This document shows positions 33,696 through 44,439 of a DNA stretch of 64,000 nt, one piece after another (position 1 is the first letter of the stretch; each line of letters opens with the position of its first letter). The stretch comes from Rhizophagus clarus. Lineage: Eukaryota > Glomeromycota > Glomeromycetes > Glomerales > Glomeraceae. Where the stretch lies: assembly GCA_015698045.1 (NCBI GenBank), contig BLAL01000236.1:1-64000 (forward strand), written 5' to 3'. The notes beneath the pieces were generated by a model. It was not told the DNA's origin, made no database searches, and saw only the letters and a list, made by a program, of their open reading frames with translations. The position numbers and the translations under genes are program-made.

Positions 33696-34510
33696 CTATA
33701 TAGTCAAGTGGACACGCTCTGAAGAAATAAATTCTATATTATCATAAGCAACACTAGGAGCGAAATCTAAATTAATCATATGGTTATACCAAGGTCCATT
33801 ATGTAAAAAATTAGAGCTAGTATTGCGAATGACCGCCCTGTGGTTGTTACTTTGATTTTGACTTTTAGGGAGTGAGAAGAAATCTGACGCATTGGTTCGA
33901 CGATAAATTCTTTCTGATTTTTCTCTCTCGTGTCGTTCATGTCGATAGTTCTTGAAGGTAGATTTAGAAATAGACTTTGAGGCTTTTCACTCTTTAAAAT
34001 AACTGTTACGACATTTCCATATAATAGAACGAATATCTTTAAAAAAAATTAACTAAAAAAGGTAAAAATAATTTTTTTCTTTTTTTATGACAAGTAAAAA
34101 ATGAATTAAAAATAAAAGTAAGATCACATGGTATAAAATCATGTAAAAATAAGAAAAGTGGATGTAAATAATATATAGTAACATTGGGATTATTAACCCA
34201 AGAAAATAATTTGATTGAACGAAAATAATCATCGATCAAAATTATGTACTGATCAGCTTCACTAGTAACAAGTTGCTTCAATGTATCGAAGTGTTTGGTG
34301 AAAATAGGTTTCAGAGAGTCAGGAACTTTTTTACAAGTCCATAAATGATCGTTAGATTCGGCAAAAGAAATAATTTAGTGCATCTTCAAAGAGTTTTGGA
34401 TAATGTGTTTTGAGTACATCGATCATGGAAAGGAAGAAAGAAGAGTTTTTAATGATCCATTTGACGTGTTTCATAAGTGACGAACTTGTAGGATGATCAT
34501 AAGGGTTGTG
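33696..34510 (-). pseudogene. Decayed fragment, possibly the C-terminal tail of a non-LTR retrotransposon ORF
   Basis: The minus str. reads SLMKHVKWIIKNSSFFLSMI, THYPKLFEDALNYFF, then after a frameshift AESNDHLWTCKKVPDSLKPI and SEADQYIILIDDYFRSIKLF, later KDIRSIIWKCRNSYFKE-TGA-KASKS, FKNYRHERHEREKSERIYRR and HNGPWYNHMINLDFAPSVAY, ending TAG at 33696. A DHLWTC segment upstream of an IWKxRxxxxxxW-like stretch recalls tails of fungal LINE reverse-transcriptase proteins, which I offer only as a likely reading. At least one frameshift and one TGA. Confidence 0.4.
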
Positions 34511-34847
34511 ATTAAACAAATTTTATTTTAATAATTGATAAAATACTGATAATTGATAAATGTAATCAGTCATGTGACAACGATAAATTAAAATAAAATA
34601 TAAAACCATTATTAGCACTTTAACTGAGAATTGTAACTCATCTCTCGATTTAAAATTAAAATAAAACTATAACTTAGAAGGGCCTGGTGAGGTTTTCTTT
34701 CGCAATAAAATAATATCTTTAACTGAGCTCGTTTATGACGTTTAAAGATGAAGGATATTCACTGAATTATGTAAATATTTTTCAAATAATGAATAACGAT
34801 TAATTTTGTAAAGTAATTAATTATTAATCTTCCATTTTATAATGCAG

Positions 34848-34997
34848 TAGTATTTCGGGCAAAACTGGTTTCGCCCAAATGATCTACAAATTCATTTCCA
34901 AATTTGGGTTTCGGAAGTTTCAGATAGTTTCGGCTTATATGGGGCGAAACTTGGGCGAAACGTTTCGAATTTTGAAAAATAGTTTCGCCCGAAACTA
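34848..34997. mobile_element. 150-bp MULE-type MITE with perfect 10-bp target duplication
   Basis: TATAATGCAG flanks the element at 34838-34847 and 34998-35007. The element starts TAGTATTTCGGGCAAAACT and ends with the reverse complement of TAGTTTCGGGCGAAACT, giving terminal inverted repeats with one indel and one mismatch. A 9-11 bp duplication is typical of Mutator-like transposition. A diverged relative is at 1945-2095. Confidence 0.8.
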
Positions 34998-35318
34998 TAT
35001 AATGCAGTGCTGAAAACGAAATTCTAAAAAGGGAATTATCTTCGGCTCAATTTATGAAGTTTGTAATTTCTTTCTATCTTTATTTAATATTATCTTCATA
35101 ATAATAAAATAATTTTTTACTGCAGTCAACAATACTTAAATATGCTTTATAACGAAAAATACACGTAAGTAGTAATAAATTGAGTAGTATAAAATTTGAA
35201 TGAATATTAACTATTTCAGTTCAGTTCTCAAATAAAATCAGAAAAAAATATGAAACTATATACTTCATTAACAGCAAAAGAAAATTAAATCTCATCTCTA
35301 AAGAAAAATCTGGAGAAA

Positions 35319-35747
35319 ATGACTATTAAAGTTAATAAGGAATCACAAGAAAAAGACAATTATATTTTATTTCTAAAGAAAAGGCTAGAAGAAATGACTA
35401 ATAATGCTAATGAAGAAGTGCAAAAAAATTTCAACCTATCTACGTTATTAAAGGAAAATGAAAAAAAACTTGAGTCTCTTGAAAAGAAAGTTAACAAAGT
35501 TGATTGCAGCACTCTTCTTAATAATATAGAAAATACTCTTTATATTCAGAGAATTCTTATTAATCTCAATATTGATTATGATGATTCGGATGAATATAAG
35601 AGACATGAGAATAGTATTAAATATCTTAAGACTGAGTACAAAAAATTAACGTGTATTATCAATATCGGGAATGAAAAAAAACTTGATTTTCTTGAAAAAA
35701 GAGTTGATTTCCTTAAAAAAGTTGTTAATTTTCATAATTTTAGATAG
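35319..35747 (+). CDS. Coiled-coil protein, 142 aa
   Basis: One open frame, MTIKVNKESQEKDNYILFLK, with long heptad-type segments (LKENEKKLESLEKKVNKV, about residues 44-61; KKLDFLEKRVDFLKKVVNF near the end) separated by NLNIDYDDSDEYKRHENSIK. An upstream ATG (about 35250) is followed by a short frame ending at TAA. The sequence just before the start duplicates codons inside the gene (TCTAAAGAAAA...GAGAAAATGACTA against TCTAAAGAAAAGG...GAAATGACTA, about 80 bp apart), so the coding repeat expanded across the start. No known family; one of at least three similar small Lys/Glu-rich coiled-coil genes in this region. Confidence 0.55.
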   Translation: MTIKVNKESQEKDNYILFLKKRLEEMTNNANEEVQKNFNLSTLLKENEKKLESLEKKVNKVDCSTLLNNIENTLYIQRILINLNIDYDDSDEYKRHENSIKYLKTEYKKLTCIINIGNEKKLDFLEKRVDFLKKVVNFHNFR

Positions 35748-36189
35748 TAAAATAAAATAATATTATACAAAGAACTACTGTATATTGATATCAAATTTTC
35801 ATTGTCTAATTCGTGTACTCTGATATCAGGTTCTGTTGAGTGATAATCCAAAGTTGTAAATCAATATGTCTCGACCTTTGCTATTTCAGGGTTAGGAGAA
35901 GACTTCGGTGAACTGGAGTTGAGTTAAGCTTATTTGCTTTAACTCTCGTTGTATTTCTAAAGCGACATTAGACGAATTCTTTAACTTTTTATACCTATAG
36001 AAATGTCTAGTAGTTTTTAGTATAAAAAAAAAGTACAGGCCTGTATTAGAAAACTCACAAAGAGTGATTATTTCAGTCTTGAATTTTAAAATATTTTAAA
36101 CTAAGCATAAATTAATAATGAAGAATTTTTGTGCAATATTGGTATTGGCTAGGCCGCTATGGGTTAGATGAATTTTGTAGGTTAATAAC

Positions 36190-36620
36190 TGCTTTAATCG
36201 TTATTCGTTAACTTATAAACTACAAATCTACCCCTAAGGAAATGACTTTAGTAGATGGTTCAAGTGTAACAAGTTGGGCACGATTATTACTATAACATAT
36301 TTTTTTATCTTTTTTTATATTTTTATGACTCAGAAGAACTTTTTCAATTATTAGCAATCGATTCATTGACGTTAAAGATTTATTATAGGACAGTTCAAAC
36401 TACAAAAAAATGGATGAAACTCGTGATATTTTTTATCACCGTTTTTATGTAGTCAAAAATGAGATTTTATCTTTATGTAACAAAAACAACTTTGAAAAAA
36501 AATAGTATATATTTTATTTCAAACAATATCGGAAGATAGATGCCTAAATAGTATTATAGTTGGCAGTGAAAACGTATTTGAAGATAATCACGTTTTAAAA
36601 GTCATAAAGTTATTATTTTA
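36190..36620 (+). pseudogene. Decayed second copy of the two-exon gene at 29577-30137
   Basis: Matches exon 1 (GGAAATGACTTTAGTAGATG against GAAATGAAATTGTGGGATGG) and exon 2 (DETRDIFYHRFYVVKNEIL against NEIRDIFFHRFFIVKNKL; VGSENVFEDNHV against VDSNNIFENDHV, after small frame changes). Frameshifts and stops are present throughout, including after KNNFEKK. The intron is still recognisable. Confidence 0.65.
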
Positions 36621-36672
36621 AGCATTTTTATATGTTAGTTAATCAATAAATTGGAAACTATCAAATTTAAAA

Positions 36673-36725
36673 TCACGTGACAGGAATTGATATTGGTTTA
36701 TGATTGGACAAAATCAAATCATAAT
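36673..36725 (+). promoter_or_regulatory. TCACGTGA plus CCAAT-type motifs upstream of the gene at 37123
   Basis: TCACGTGA at 36673-36680 is followed by ATTGG at about 36693 and 36702 (CCAAT on the other strand). The likely transcript start lies between here and the 5' splice site at 36926. Confidence 0.35.
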
Positions 36726-36925
36726 TATTGGGAAACTTTTGAAAACCTTACGAACTTGAAAACTGCGACTGTGTCAAAAAACGTGTAAACTTACGTTAGT
36801 GGGAAGCTGAGTTTTTCCCTTTCTCTCTTTTTTTGTTTTCTAAAAAAGTGTAATTAACTTTGTATAATACAACCAATTTACGAAAATTACTCTCAATCTA
36901 AATTCATAAAGGATTGATCAATAAG

Positions 36926-37720
36926 GTGAGATTGGGCACTTTAGCGCTTAACGGCACGCTCATGCTCACCACTTGCTATTATTTCTCTTATTTATTTTAT
37001 TTTATTTTATTTTCGTATTCAGGAGTAATAGTAATTCGTTTTTTTGTGCTATCCCATTTTTTTCTCATTTTTTTTTCCTTACAATTACCTTGCGTGCATA
37101 ATATTCATTTATTCTCTTTCAGATGACCCAATACAATAGACGTGATAAAAGTTGGACAAAATCAAAAGAAAAAAGAAGAACCTTAAGTTACAAAAAGAAA
37201 TTTTGGTCAGAAATGTTTGATATTGTTCAATCTAATAATATTAGATTAGAATTGGAAATTTCAAGAAATAAAAAGAGGATTGAAGACTTAAATATGAAAT
37301 TTAATAATGTTACTAATAATTACCAAAAAAGTATTGAAATTATAAATGAATGGAAGAAATTATTTTATAACCAAATAAAAGCCACTGAAAAATGGGAAAA
37401 AAAATATTATCGTTATGTAGAATATATTAAAGAATTTCTTAAAGAATTTATTAAAAAGTAAGTGATTGAATTTAAATTTTCCGAATGATATAATCATTAT
37501 AAATTTCATATTGATAGATTATTTTTTTTTAAGTAATTGTCAAGGTACTGCTTCTGCACCGCATATAAAAATTTTTTGGGATGGAGAATGCGTGGAAGTA
37601 GTTGAGGAAAATGTGATAGTGTTACTGATAAATATCACCTCTGAAATTGAGCATGAAGAATTACATTACTTTATGTTATCATACATCCATAATGAAAAAA
37701 AGTTGTGTTTATTTGAATAA
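36926..37720 (+). CDS. Spliced gene, 173 aa, basic coiled-coil N-terminus; 5' UTR intron
   Basis: The coding region is 37123-37457 joined to 37534-37720. A leader intron (36926-37122, AAG/GTGAGA to TTTCAG) ends exactly at the ATG. Exon 1 encodes MTQYNRRDKSWTKSKEKRRT and a coiled coil (RLELEISRNKKRIEDLNMKF). A GTAAGT donor at 37458 and a TTTTTTAAG acceptor at 37531-37533 join in phase 2 to NNCQGTASAPHIKIFWDGEC, VEVVEENVIVLLINITSEIE, ending KKLCLFE. Without splicing, exon 1 stops two residues later, so the intron matters. 522 nt open. The second half looks like a folded domain but I do not recognise it. Confidence 0.55.
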
Positions 37721-37786
37721 ACTTAAATTATACAAATTTGAATATATAAGGTTTTTTTTTTTTGTTTAATCATTTATCTTTGTAAC

Positions 37787-38373
37787 ATGTCTACTTACTT
37801 TACCTTGTTGAATCATCAACAAACAAGTAATCAAAATACTACCAGTGATAATGACAAACTGTTGGTACGTAAGTACAGTATGCCGAAATAAACAGTAAGA
37901 ATTTTGAACGTTTCCACGTGATTAATAAATTTACACAAATTTTTTAAGCTTTTCCTTATCCTCATTGTTCAAAAATGTTCTCGCGTTCAGATAATCTTAA
38001 TCAACATACAACAAAATCTATTAAGTATAATTATTCGATATACAGTATAACATTTAATGTTTAAAACAATTTTCAAATTTTTATATTGATTTATTGATTG
38101 AGTATTATTTCTCTAATAATTGGCAATTAGTTTAATATTCAAAACTCATGTAACATTTATAAAAATTAAAATTTATTATAATCGTGTCATCATGTGTTTG
38201 TTAATTTTGCTTTGTTTTGTTGACTTATAAAATTCTTAAAAGCTATTATTCTATGTAATCTTTTCACTTGAGCCTTGGCTCGAATTATTCCATTTAGAGT
38301 ATTCAAAGAAGATCTAAAGAATTCTGAAATCGACGATTATATTAAATCTTTGACAGAAGTTTGTCAGAAATAA
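37787..38373 (+). CDS. Possible two-exon gene, 60 aa
   Basis: MSTYFTLLNHQQTSNQNTTS then DNDKLLV reaches a perfect GTAAGT donor at 37869. An acceptor at 38271-38272 gives an in-frame (phase 1) second exon, PLARIIPFRVFKEDLKNSEI then DDYIKSLTEVCQK and TAA at 38371. The 404-nt intron is long for this window, and another exon could lie within it. Confidence 0.35.
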
Positions 38374-38399
38374 CAAGCATTTATTAAATGTTTAATGCA

Positions 38400-39900
38400 G
38401 CAATATGTAAACATAAAATTATTTAATTTTTTTATTACCTTTTCCTTTATTATTATCAAGAAAATATCACACAAAAAATTTCAAATTTCATAATTATCCA
38501 TTTTGACTCGAATTTTACTAGAAATATTTCTAATTGCTTTATCATTATTCGCACTAAAAAATATATACATATATTTATTTTAACGATGAATTAAAATAAT
38601 AATATGCATAAATTAGAAATTAACTTTGAATTGTTTCTTAATTTCCTATAACATTATGATTTAATGAATAAAACAGAATAATACATGACAATGAATCTAT
38701 TGTTAAAATTTAAATAATTTTCATTTCCCCTTAGAGTATAATAGCCGAAGTAAATGCATTCTAATTTTTCTCACATCTCCATAATCGAATGCTGCAATTA
38801 GTCAAATACCATTTGATTAATACCAAACTAAAATTGGTATTCATCACAGAATGAGAGAGATCATTATTGTGAGATTCTAGGCGTGCTGTTCAAACTTACT
38901 GTACATTACAAACAAGTTAACGTTAAGCATATAGTAAGAGGGAGCTTATTTAAAATTAATATTATATAAATTTGAGTTTATAATAGTTATACAAGATAGG
39001 CCAAACCTTGTTAAAAAAGCAACATCAACTAACTGATTCTTCATTACATACATAATAAATTTAACATTGTATTATATAATTTATAGAAAAATTAAGCGTT
39101 TAGTCGATGTGCTCAACTTTCTGAGGTAATTTATACTAAGTATTGACTATTAGTTTTTTTGAAAGTTTATTAATTTAAAATTAAATGGTATTTAGAATCA
39201 AGTATCGTATATAAAGTGCCAAAATGTACCTGTTTAAAGATGTTTAGAGTGGAGCTGAATTGAAATATCATTTAAAGCGATGCATACATGCAGTGCGAGT
39301 AGACGGAGTCAATAAGTAAAAAAGATAGAAAAGTAAATTTAAGTGAATAAATAAAGAAACAGATAGGGAATAAATTATCTCCTCATAATCTGTAACTATT
39401 TCTGTGCTTTTATTAAATTCTATTGTTAAAATCTTGTTAATATAACCTAATTATAATAAAATAAAAATATATAATAATAAATGATAATAATTCTCGATTT
39501 AAATAGAATAACCTATTTTATTGAATTATTGTATGTATAATGAATATGCTTAAAAGTTCGTTTAACATAACCACCCCCCCATTTTATAAAATGTACAAAT
39601 TTTACAATTGAAAATATGTCTCACCCCTCTTAAATTTCTTCCTAATATGATGTTAAACAAAATTTTAAATTTATGAGTCCTTATTATGAAATTGGCAATA
39701 CAAGTTGAAAAACAGGTAATTATTAATGATATCGGACCTTAACCTATTGTATTTATGTATTTATAATTTTTATAAATTGTTTATTTTTTCTTTTTTTTCT
39801 TTTTGAACAAACGTTCATTTTATATGGATAAGATAAGACAATGGATAATTATAATGATCTGTAATTATTTTTAAATATTTTTCAATCCAAATTTTTCTTT
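38400..39900. other. No gene seen
   Basis: AT-rich intergenic DNA, no protein-like frame. Confidence 0.4.
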
Positions 39901-39921
39901 TAAATTAATAAAATCTATTTA

Positions 39922-40010
39922 GTTATGCAGCGGCTTATAAACGTCTTAAAAATGAGTTGAACATAACCAAAGATAATTTGTGAATGCTACACTAGTACAA
40001 AGTAAATTTT
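39922..40010 (+). pseudogene. Stray coiled-coil exon upstream of the gene at 40063
   Basis: After a CTATTTAG acceptor, YAAAYKRLKNELNITKDNL is in frame, then a TGA. One base over, VNATLVQS continues to a GTAAAT donor, so a single-base change may have broken an exon that once preceded 40063. Confidence 0.3.
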
Positions 40011-40062
40011 AAATTTATCTTTTTTATTAAATTATTAATTATCATAAATTTTTAGATGCGAA

Positions 40063-40608
40063 ATGTCTAGACTGCTAGCTAACGAAGAATTAAAGTAAGG
40101 ATATTAGAAAATTGTAATTAGAATGTTTAATTAACTAATTTGAATTATCTTTAGAGTTTGTAACTTAACAAAAGAAAAAAGTATTCTAGAGAAAAAGCTT
40201 TCTCTTTGTATAGAAAATTATTCAACTCTTGAGAAAACTTATAATTTAAGGACCTATCAATTCAAAGTAGCATCGAAAATAAATCTTGAACTCAAAAATG
40301 AAAATTTACAATTTCGATTGGATTTGGATGATAACAGTCAAAGTAAAAAAAAGAATGAAATTCTCAAGATTGAAGTTTCACGCATTAATGATAATTTAGA
40401 AAAGTATAAACATATAGCGGAGAATCAGTTGAAAGAAATGAAAGAAATTAAAAATAAATTGAAAGAAAAAGACGAAAAAATATCAATTCTTATGGACGAG
40501 AATAAGAAAATTACATCTTTTATGAAAGAAACTGAGGGTAAACTGCTTAAAGCTTATGAAGATTTGAAGCAAATTTCTTTCATTTCGAAAACATATAAAA
40601 CATCCTAA
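40063..40608 (+). CDS. Two-exon coiled-coil protein, 161 aa
   Basis: Exon 1 (40063-40094) encodes MSRLLANEELK and ends at GTAAGG. Exon 2 (40155-40608), after TTATCTTTAG, continues in phase 2: VCNLTKEKSILEKKLSLCIE, NYSTLEKTYNLRTYQFKVAS, LELKNENLQFRLDLDDNSQS, EVSRINDNLEKYKHIAENQL and a long Lys/Glu heptad region (KEMKEIKNKLKEKDEKISIL) to ISKTYKTS and TAA. The joined frame is open over 486 nt. Predicted almost entirely coiled coil. The family is unknown, and upstream exons may have been lost (see 39922-40010). Confidence 0.55.
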
Positions 40609-41230
40609 CAATTCAATGTATTATCAATACTTATTTTTATCAGCATAATTTTGTATCATGTATATATTTTTATAAATTTCAACGTGCAAAACTTTTTGTA
40701 TTTTGCGAATGTTCCTGTTTTACTGTACTAGACCAATGAATAATAATTAGAAACCCTACATCCGCGCTCAAAATCGTTTTGATTGAATTTTTAAAGTTAT
40801 TCTTATGATTGAATTCTATTAAATAAAAAAAATTCTTTCATAAAGTTACTTTGCAAATGTTTTTAAGTTTATTGTAAGAAATGAATACAATTATCTAATC
40901 TAATAAAAGTTGTTCAAACTTCCGCCAAACTGAAAATTTTATCAGATATAAACTTACTTTATTAAATATCGACAAATCTTATTAACACAAAAAGATGCAA
41001 TAAACTTCACCAAGTAACAAATGGAGTGGCAATAAATTGGCATTGAAAAACGTTTTCTATAAATCGCAGTTTGGTAGTATAGAATGTATAAGCAGTAAAT
41101 CAAATTATAAAAAGATTAAAACAACTATAACAACTCATCCACATTATTAGCTGGATAAAAAAAATTAAGCAAAATTGCATCCACACAATGGAAAAAATAA
41201 TATTAATCTGACGAAAGGTACAGAGAATTA

Positions 41231-41480
41231 GTACAAAGTTCCACAGTCAAATTTATTTATAAGGCGAATAAAAAAAGTTCTACTAACATAATCTATGATA
41301 AAACCTGTCTGTTCCTGTTCACTTTTTTTTTGAAAAAACATATTAACGAAAGAGTCCCTATTGTCCCAAAAAGTATTATGCTGTCTCTGCATTGATAAGT
41401 TTAAACTAGCATTGCAAATGAATGAAAAAATTATGCGGGATAAAATTTTTATTGTTACTTGCAGTAACGAAAAAACAAAG
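41231..41480 (-). pseudogene. Possible exon, unrecognised
   Basis: After a TTACTTGCAG acceptor the minus strand is open for about 75 codons (SFICNASLNLSMQRQHNTFW, FVNMFFQKKSEQEQTGFIID, FIRLINKFDCGTLY). The mixed composition is more protein-like than the surroundings, but no other exon is found. Confidence 0.25.
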
Positions 41481-41658
41481 AACATTGTTTATTAAATATG
41501 CAAAATAAATAAAATATAAAATTAGAACAGCCAAAAATAAAGGTATTTATTAAAAAATATAGAGAATTTACTATCATTATTTAATGTATTTTTACTACCC
41601 TTATATTGATTTACTAGATTTTAAATATAGTCTGATTTACTATAAAATGCATTAGATT

Positions 41659-41970
41659 ATGAAAAACCATAAAGAATATATTGAGAAATTTTCTCTCGAT
41701 GCTATTATAGATGAAATCATAGATGTTACGGTCACTGAAGATATTGAGAAATTTGCAGTTGTAGAAAAATTGCTAGTGGTTGTATTTAACCATCATCTTG
41801 AAGAATGGAGCTGCGAAGATTGTAAATATATCATTAAAAGTAGTTGGATGCCAAAGGATTTGTTTAATCGTTGTTGTAATTTTTATGAACAGAAGGATAT
41901 TATTTTTGATTACGAAAGTCAATCAAAAGTATGGAAATGTAGAGAATGTCAATGTGATATTAAAATTTAA
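41659..41970 (+). CDS. Small protein with paired CxxC motifs, 103 aa
   Basis: A single open frame from MKNHKEYIEKFSLDAIIDEI, acidic in the first half (IDVTVTEDIEKFAVVEKLLV), then WSCEDCKYI (about residues 50-58) and WKCRECQCDI near the C-terminus, with CC in between (NRCCNFYEQ). Two CxxC pairs about 40 residues apart are compatible with one zinc-ribbon-like site. Each pair is preceded by Trp and a polar residue, which suggests a duplicated half-site. No known family; intact. Confidence 0.5.
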   Translation: MKNHKEYIEKFSLDAIIDEIIDVTVTEDIEKFAVVEKLLVVVFNHHLEEWSCEDCKYIIKSSWMPKDLFNRCCNFYEQKDIIFDYESQSKVWKCRECQCDIKI

Positions 41971-41989
41971 TGAATGTTGATTTAAATGA

Positions 41990-42460
41990 GTTATTATTTT
42001 ATTTACTCTTTTTTATTTTATTCTTGAGCTGGATCATAAAAAATAAATTGATAAATAAAAAAAGATTTATTGATTCCAATTTCTCCTAAATTTATTTTAT
42101 TTTCTTTTTCTTTTTAATCTTTTTACGTACATATTATTTTTTATTTTTATAAATTAGTGTTTTTTTTTACTAATTAAACTATTAAATCATTTATTTATTA
42201 ATACGTACATGTAAAAAATAAACTTTAAAGGTATTTATTTTTAAATTAACAATAATATAATTTACTTAAAATTAATTGAAAAAATAATAACCATCAACGC
42301 AAAGATGTAAAAATAACTGTGACATTTTAAGATATTAGAATGTATAAAAAGTGTGACAATCAAAATGTTTTTACAAACAATATATTTAACACATACATAA
42401 TAGACCCTATATGTCCCCGTACTATTGGCACATCACAAACAAAAAAATTTAACACATACG
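41990..42460. other. No gene seen
   Basis: AT-rich, T- and A-run dominated spacer. Confidence 0.4.
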
Positions 42461-42675
42461 TAATCAAATCTGATTAAGATCTAACATAATATTGTTTGTA
42501 ATATAACGTCTAATTGAAGCATTATTTCTTTTTCTAATTAGTAATTTAAGTAAGTTTTCACAACTTTTATTTTTATAAGCAAAGTAAATGATTCTATTTA
42601 GAGTTTCTTCCATACAAAAGTAAAATTCTTCAAGAATACGTGCAGATTCTTTCATATCTTTAAAAACAAATGTCT

Positions 42676-43504
42676 TAGATGGGTAAAGATGTGTCCGCAA
42701 TACCCTAATTGCGGATTAATTGCGATTTGCGATATTGCGGAACATTGCGGATTTTGAAGAATAATTATTCGCAAATCCGCAATCGCAAATAATCCGCAAA
42801 TCCGCAAATAATCCGCAAATAATCTGAATAATCTCAAAAATTATGATTGACTGTAAATCATCTTCACATGATCATTTTTTTTAAAAAGTGAACAATTTTG
42901 TCCATTTTGTAAACTCATGAATCATGTTAATTTAATCTTCGCAATTAAATATAACCAAATTTATTTATATACTAAAAGTGGACAATTTTGTCCATTTTGT
43001 AAACTCATGGATCATGTTAATTTAATCTTCGCAATTAAATATAACCAAATTTATTTATATACTAAAAAGTGGACAATTTTGTCCATTTTGTAAACTTATG
43101 AATCATGTTAATTTAATCTTCGCAATTAAATATAACCAAATTTATTTATATACTAAAAGTGGACAATTTTGTCCACTTATTCGCAAATTTGCGATAATGT
43201 AAATTATTTGCGGATTTGCGGATTATTTGCGATACTATACGGATTTGCAGATTATTTGCAGGTTTGCGGATTTGCGGGTTATTTGCGGTACTATAAATTA
43301 TTTGCGGATTTGCAGATTATTTGCGGGTTTGCGGGTTATTTGCGGTACTATAAATTATTTGCGGGTTATTTGCGGGTTTGCGGATTATTTGCGGGTTTGC
43401 GAATTATTTGCGGGTTTGCGAATTACTAAGCGCAATTGATTTCCAAAACCCGCAATATTGCGGATTTTGGAAATCAATTGAGGACCCATCTTTATAGATG
43501 GGTA
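42676..43504. mobile_element. 809-bp MULE-like non-autonomous element with 10-bp target duplication
   Basis: TAGATGGGTA flanks the element at 42676-42685 and 43495-43504. The ends are inverted repeats: AAGATGTGTCCGCAATA at the left and, reverse-complemented, AAAGATGGGTCCTCAATTG at the right. Inside each end are arrays of GCGGATTATTTGCG-type words in opposite orientation (42700-42830 and 43180-43430), and in the centre a 90-bp tandem repeat. The duplication size and end structure suggest a Mutator-like transposase acting in trans; none is encoded here. Confidence 0.85.
42888..43176. repeat. 90-bp tandem repeat in the centre of the element
   Basis: Three full units and part of a fourth begin at 42888, 42978, 43069 and 43159, each GTG(A/G)ACAATTTTGTCC, ATTTTGTAAACT(C/T)ATG, ATCATGTTAATTTAATCTTC and ATATAACCAAATTTATTTAT. 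Near identity of the units points to recent amplification. GTGGACAATTTTGTCCAC is itself a near-perfect palindrome. Confidence 0.9.
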
Positions 43505-43639
43505 GTATTCTTTCTGCTCGACATTCAATTCCTTATAGATTAAAATATCCACGCTATTTGTTGTCGATTCATCGCAAACAAATTCAGTTTCCAATTTTGA
43601 CAACCTATATTTTAGGTTATTCATATCAGTAATTAGATA

Positions 43640-43690
43640 TTTTTCACTGTGAGTATATATAGATATTGTTTATTTACAAAGTCACGTGAG
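43640..43690 (-). promoter_or_regulatory. Likely promoter of the interrupted gene: TCACGTGA and TATA-like run
   Basis: TCACGTGA at 43689-43682 lies about 58 bp before the ATG at 43624, with TATCTATATATAC between them at about 43665-43650. Assignment as promoter is inferred from position and motif. Confidence 0.4.
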
Positions 43691-44439
43691 ACCTCATTAA
43701 GCATTTGATTACTATTCATGACAAAATACAATAAAAATGATATTTTAATAATACAAAATATTTTTAATTATACGTAATTCAATTATTAATATTTTCGATT
43801 CTGTTTTTGTTAAAATATTATTATTTAAATATGCGAATTTTAATAACTTTCTTTAAATTATTTGATAAAAATATTAATTTAAAAGGTATTATTAATTAAT
43901 TATTTTTCATTACATAAATACAAATGCACCAAATCTAATGTTTTATGACAATATAAATTTATCTTTGAGATTATGATTAATATCTTTAGTAATAGAAAAG
44001 TAAAAATCACCTTCATTTTTTTTTTAAAATACAAATAAAAAATATAAATATTTTTATTTAAAACGTTTAAAAATAGTGTTTTCTTTCTTTATTATGGTTT
44101 ATTTTCAAATGTTTAATAAAATTTTGTAAAGTTTTGAGGTATTTTTAATAGTTGATTAAAAATATCTTGAGAACTAGAGACGTGACGAAGTTAAAATTCA
44201 TCGTGTTGTGTTATCACGGCATAAACCCATCTATCCCTAGATTTTACTCATTAATTAAGTATATTATTTTAATGAAATATTACAGATAATTAAAAAAATA
44301 ACGAACTTTAGCGTCATTTTGATAATTGTCCAATAAATAAATTTTCAGTTCATATAATATATTTGTAAGCAAGGATTTACACAAAAGTGATTAAAACCAG
44401 TTGCGGTAATTATGGTAATAGGAAGTATCTTAAATAAAG

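Larger units (their letters stand above)
42464..43624 (-). pseudogene. Small gene (113 aa before insertion) interrupted by a MULE-like element
   Basis: The 5' part, 43624-43495, encodes MNNLKYRLSKLETEFVCDES, TTNSVDILIYKELNVEQKEY and YPS. The 3' part, 42675-42464, continues KTFVFKDMKESARILEEFYF, CMEETLNRIIYFAYKNKSCE, NLLKLLIRKRNNASIRRYIT and ends LDLNQI. Removing the element and one copy of its target duplication leaves 342 nt, exactly 114 codons including the stop. The gene was therefore intact when the element landed, and the insertion is the only lesion. With the element in place the frame runs into repeat-encoded sequence. The product is of unknown family, helical and charged. Confidence 0.75.

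Noticed and set aside
42652-43439. Frames encoding repeated LRICGLFADYL-type peptides on both strands
   Set aside because: They are translations of the GCGGATTATTTGCG arrays of the inserted element, without independent coding evidence.
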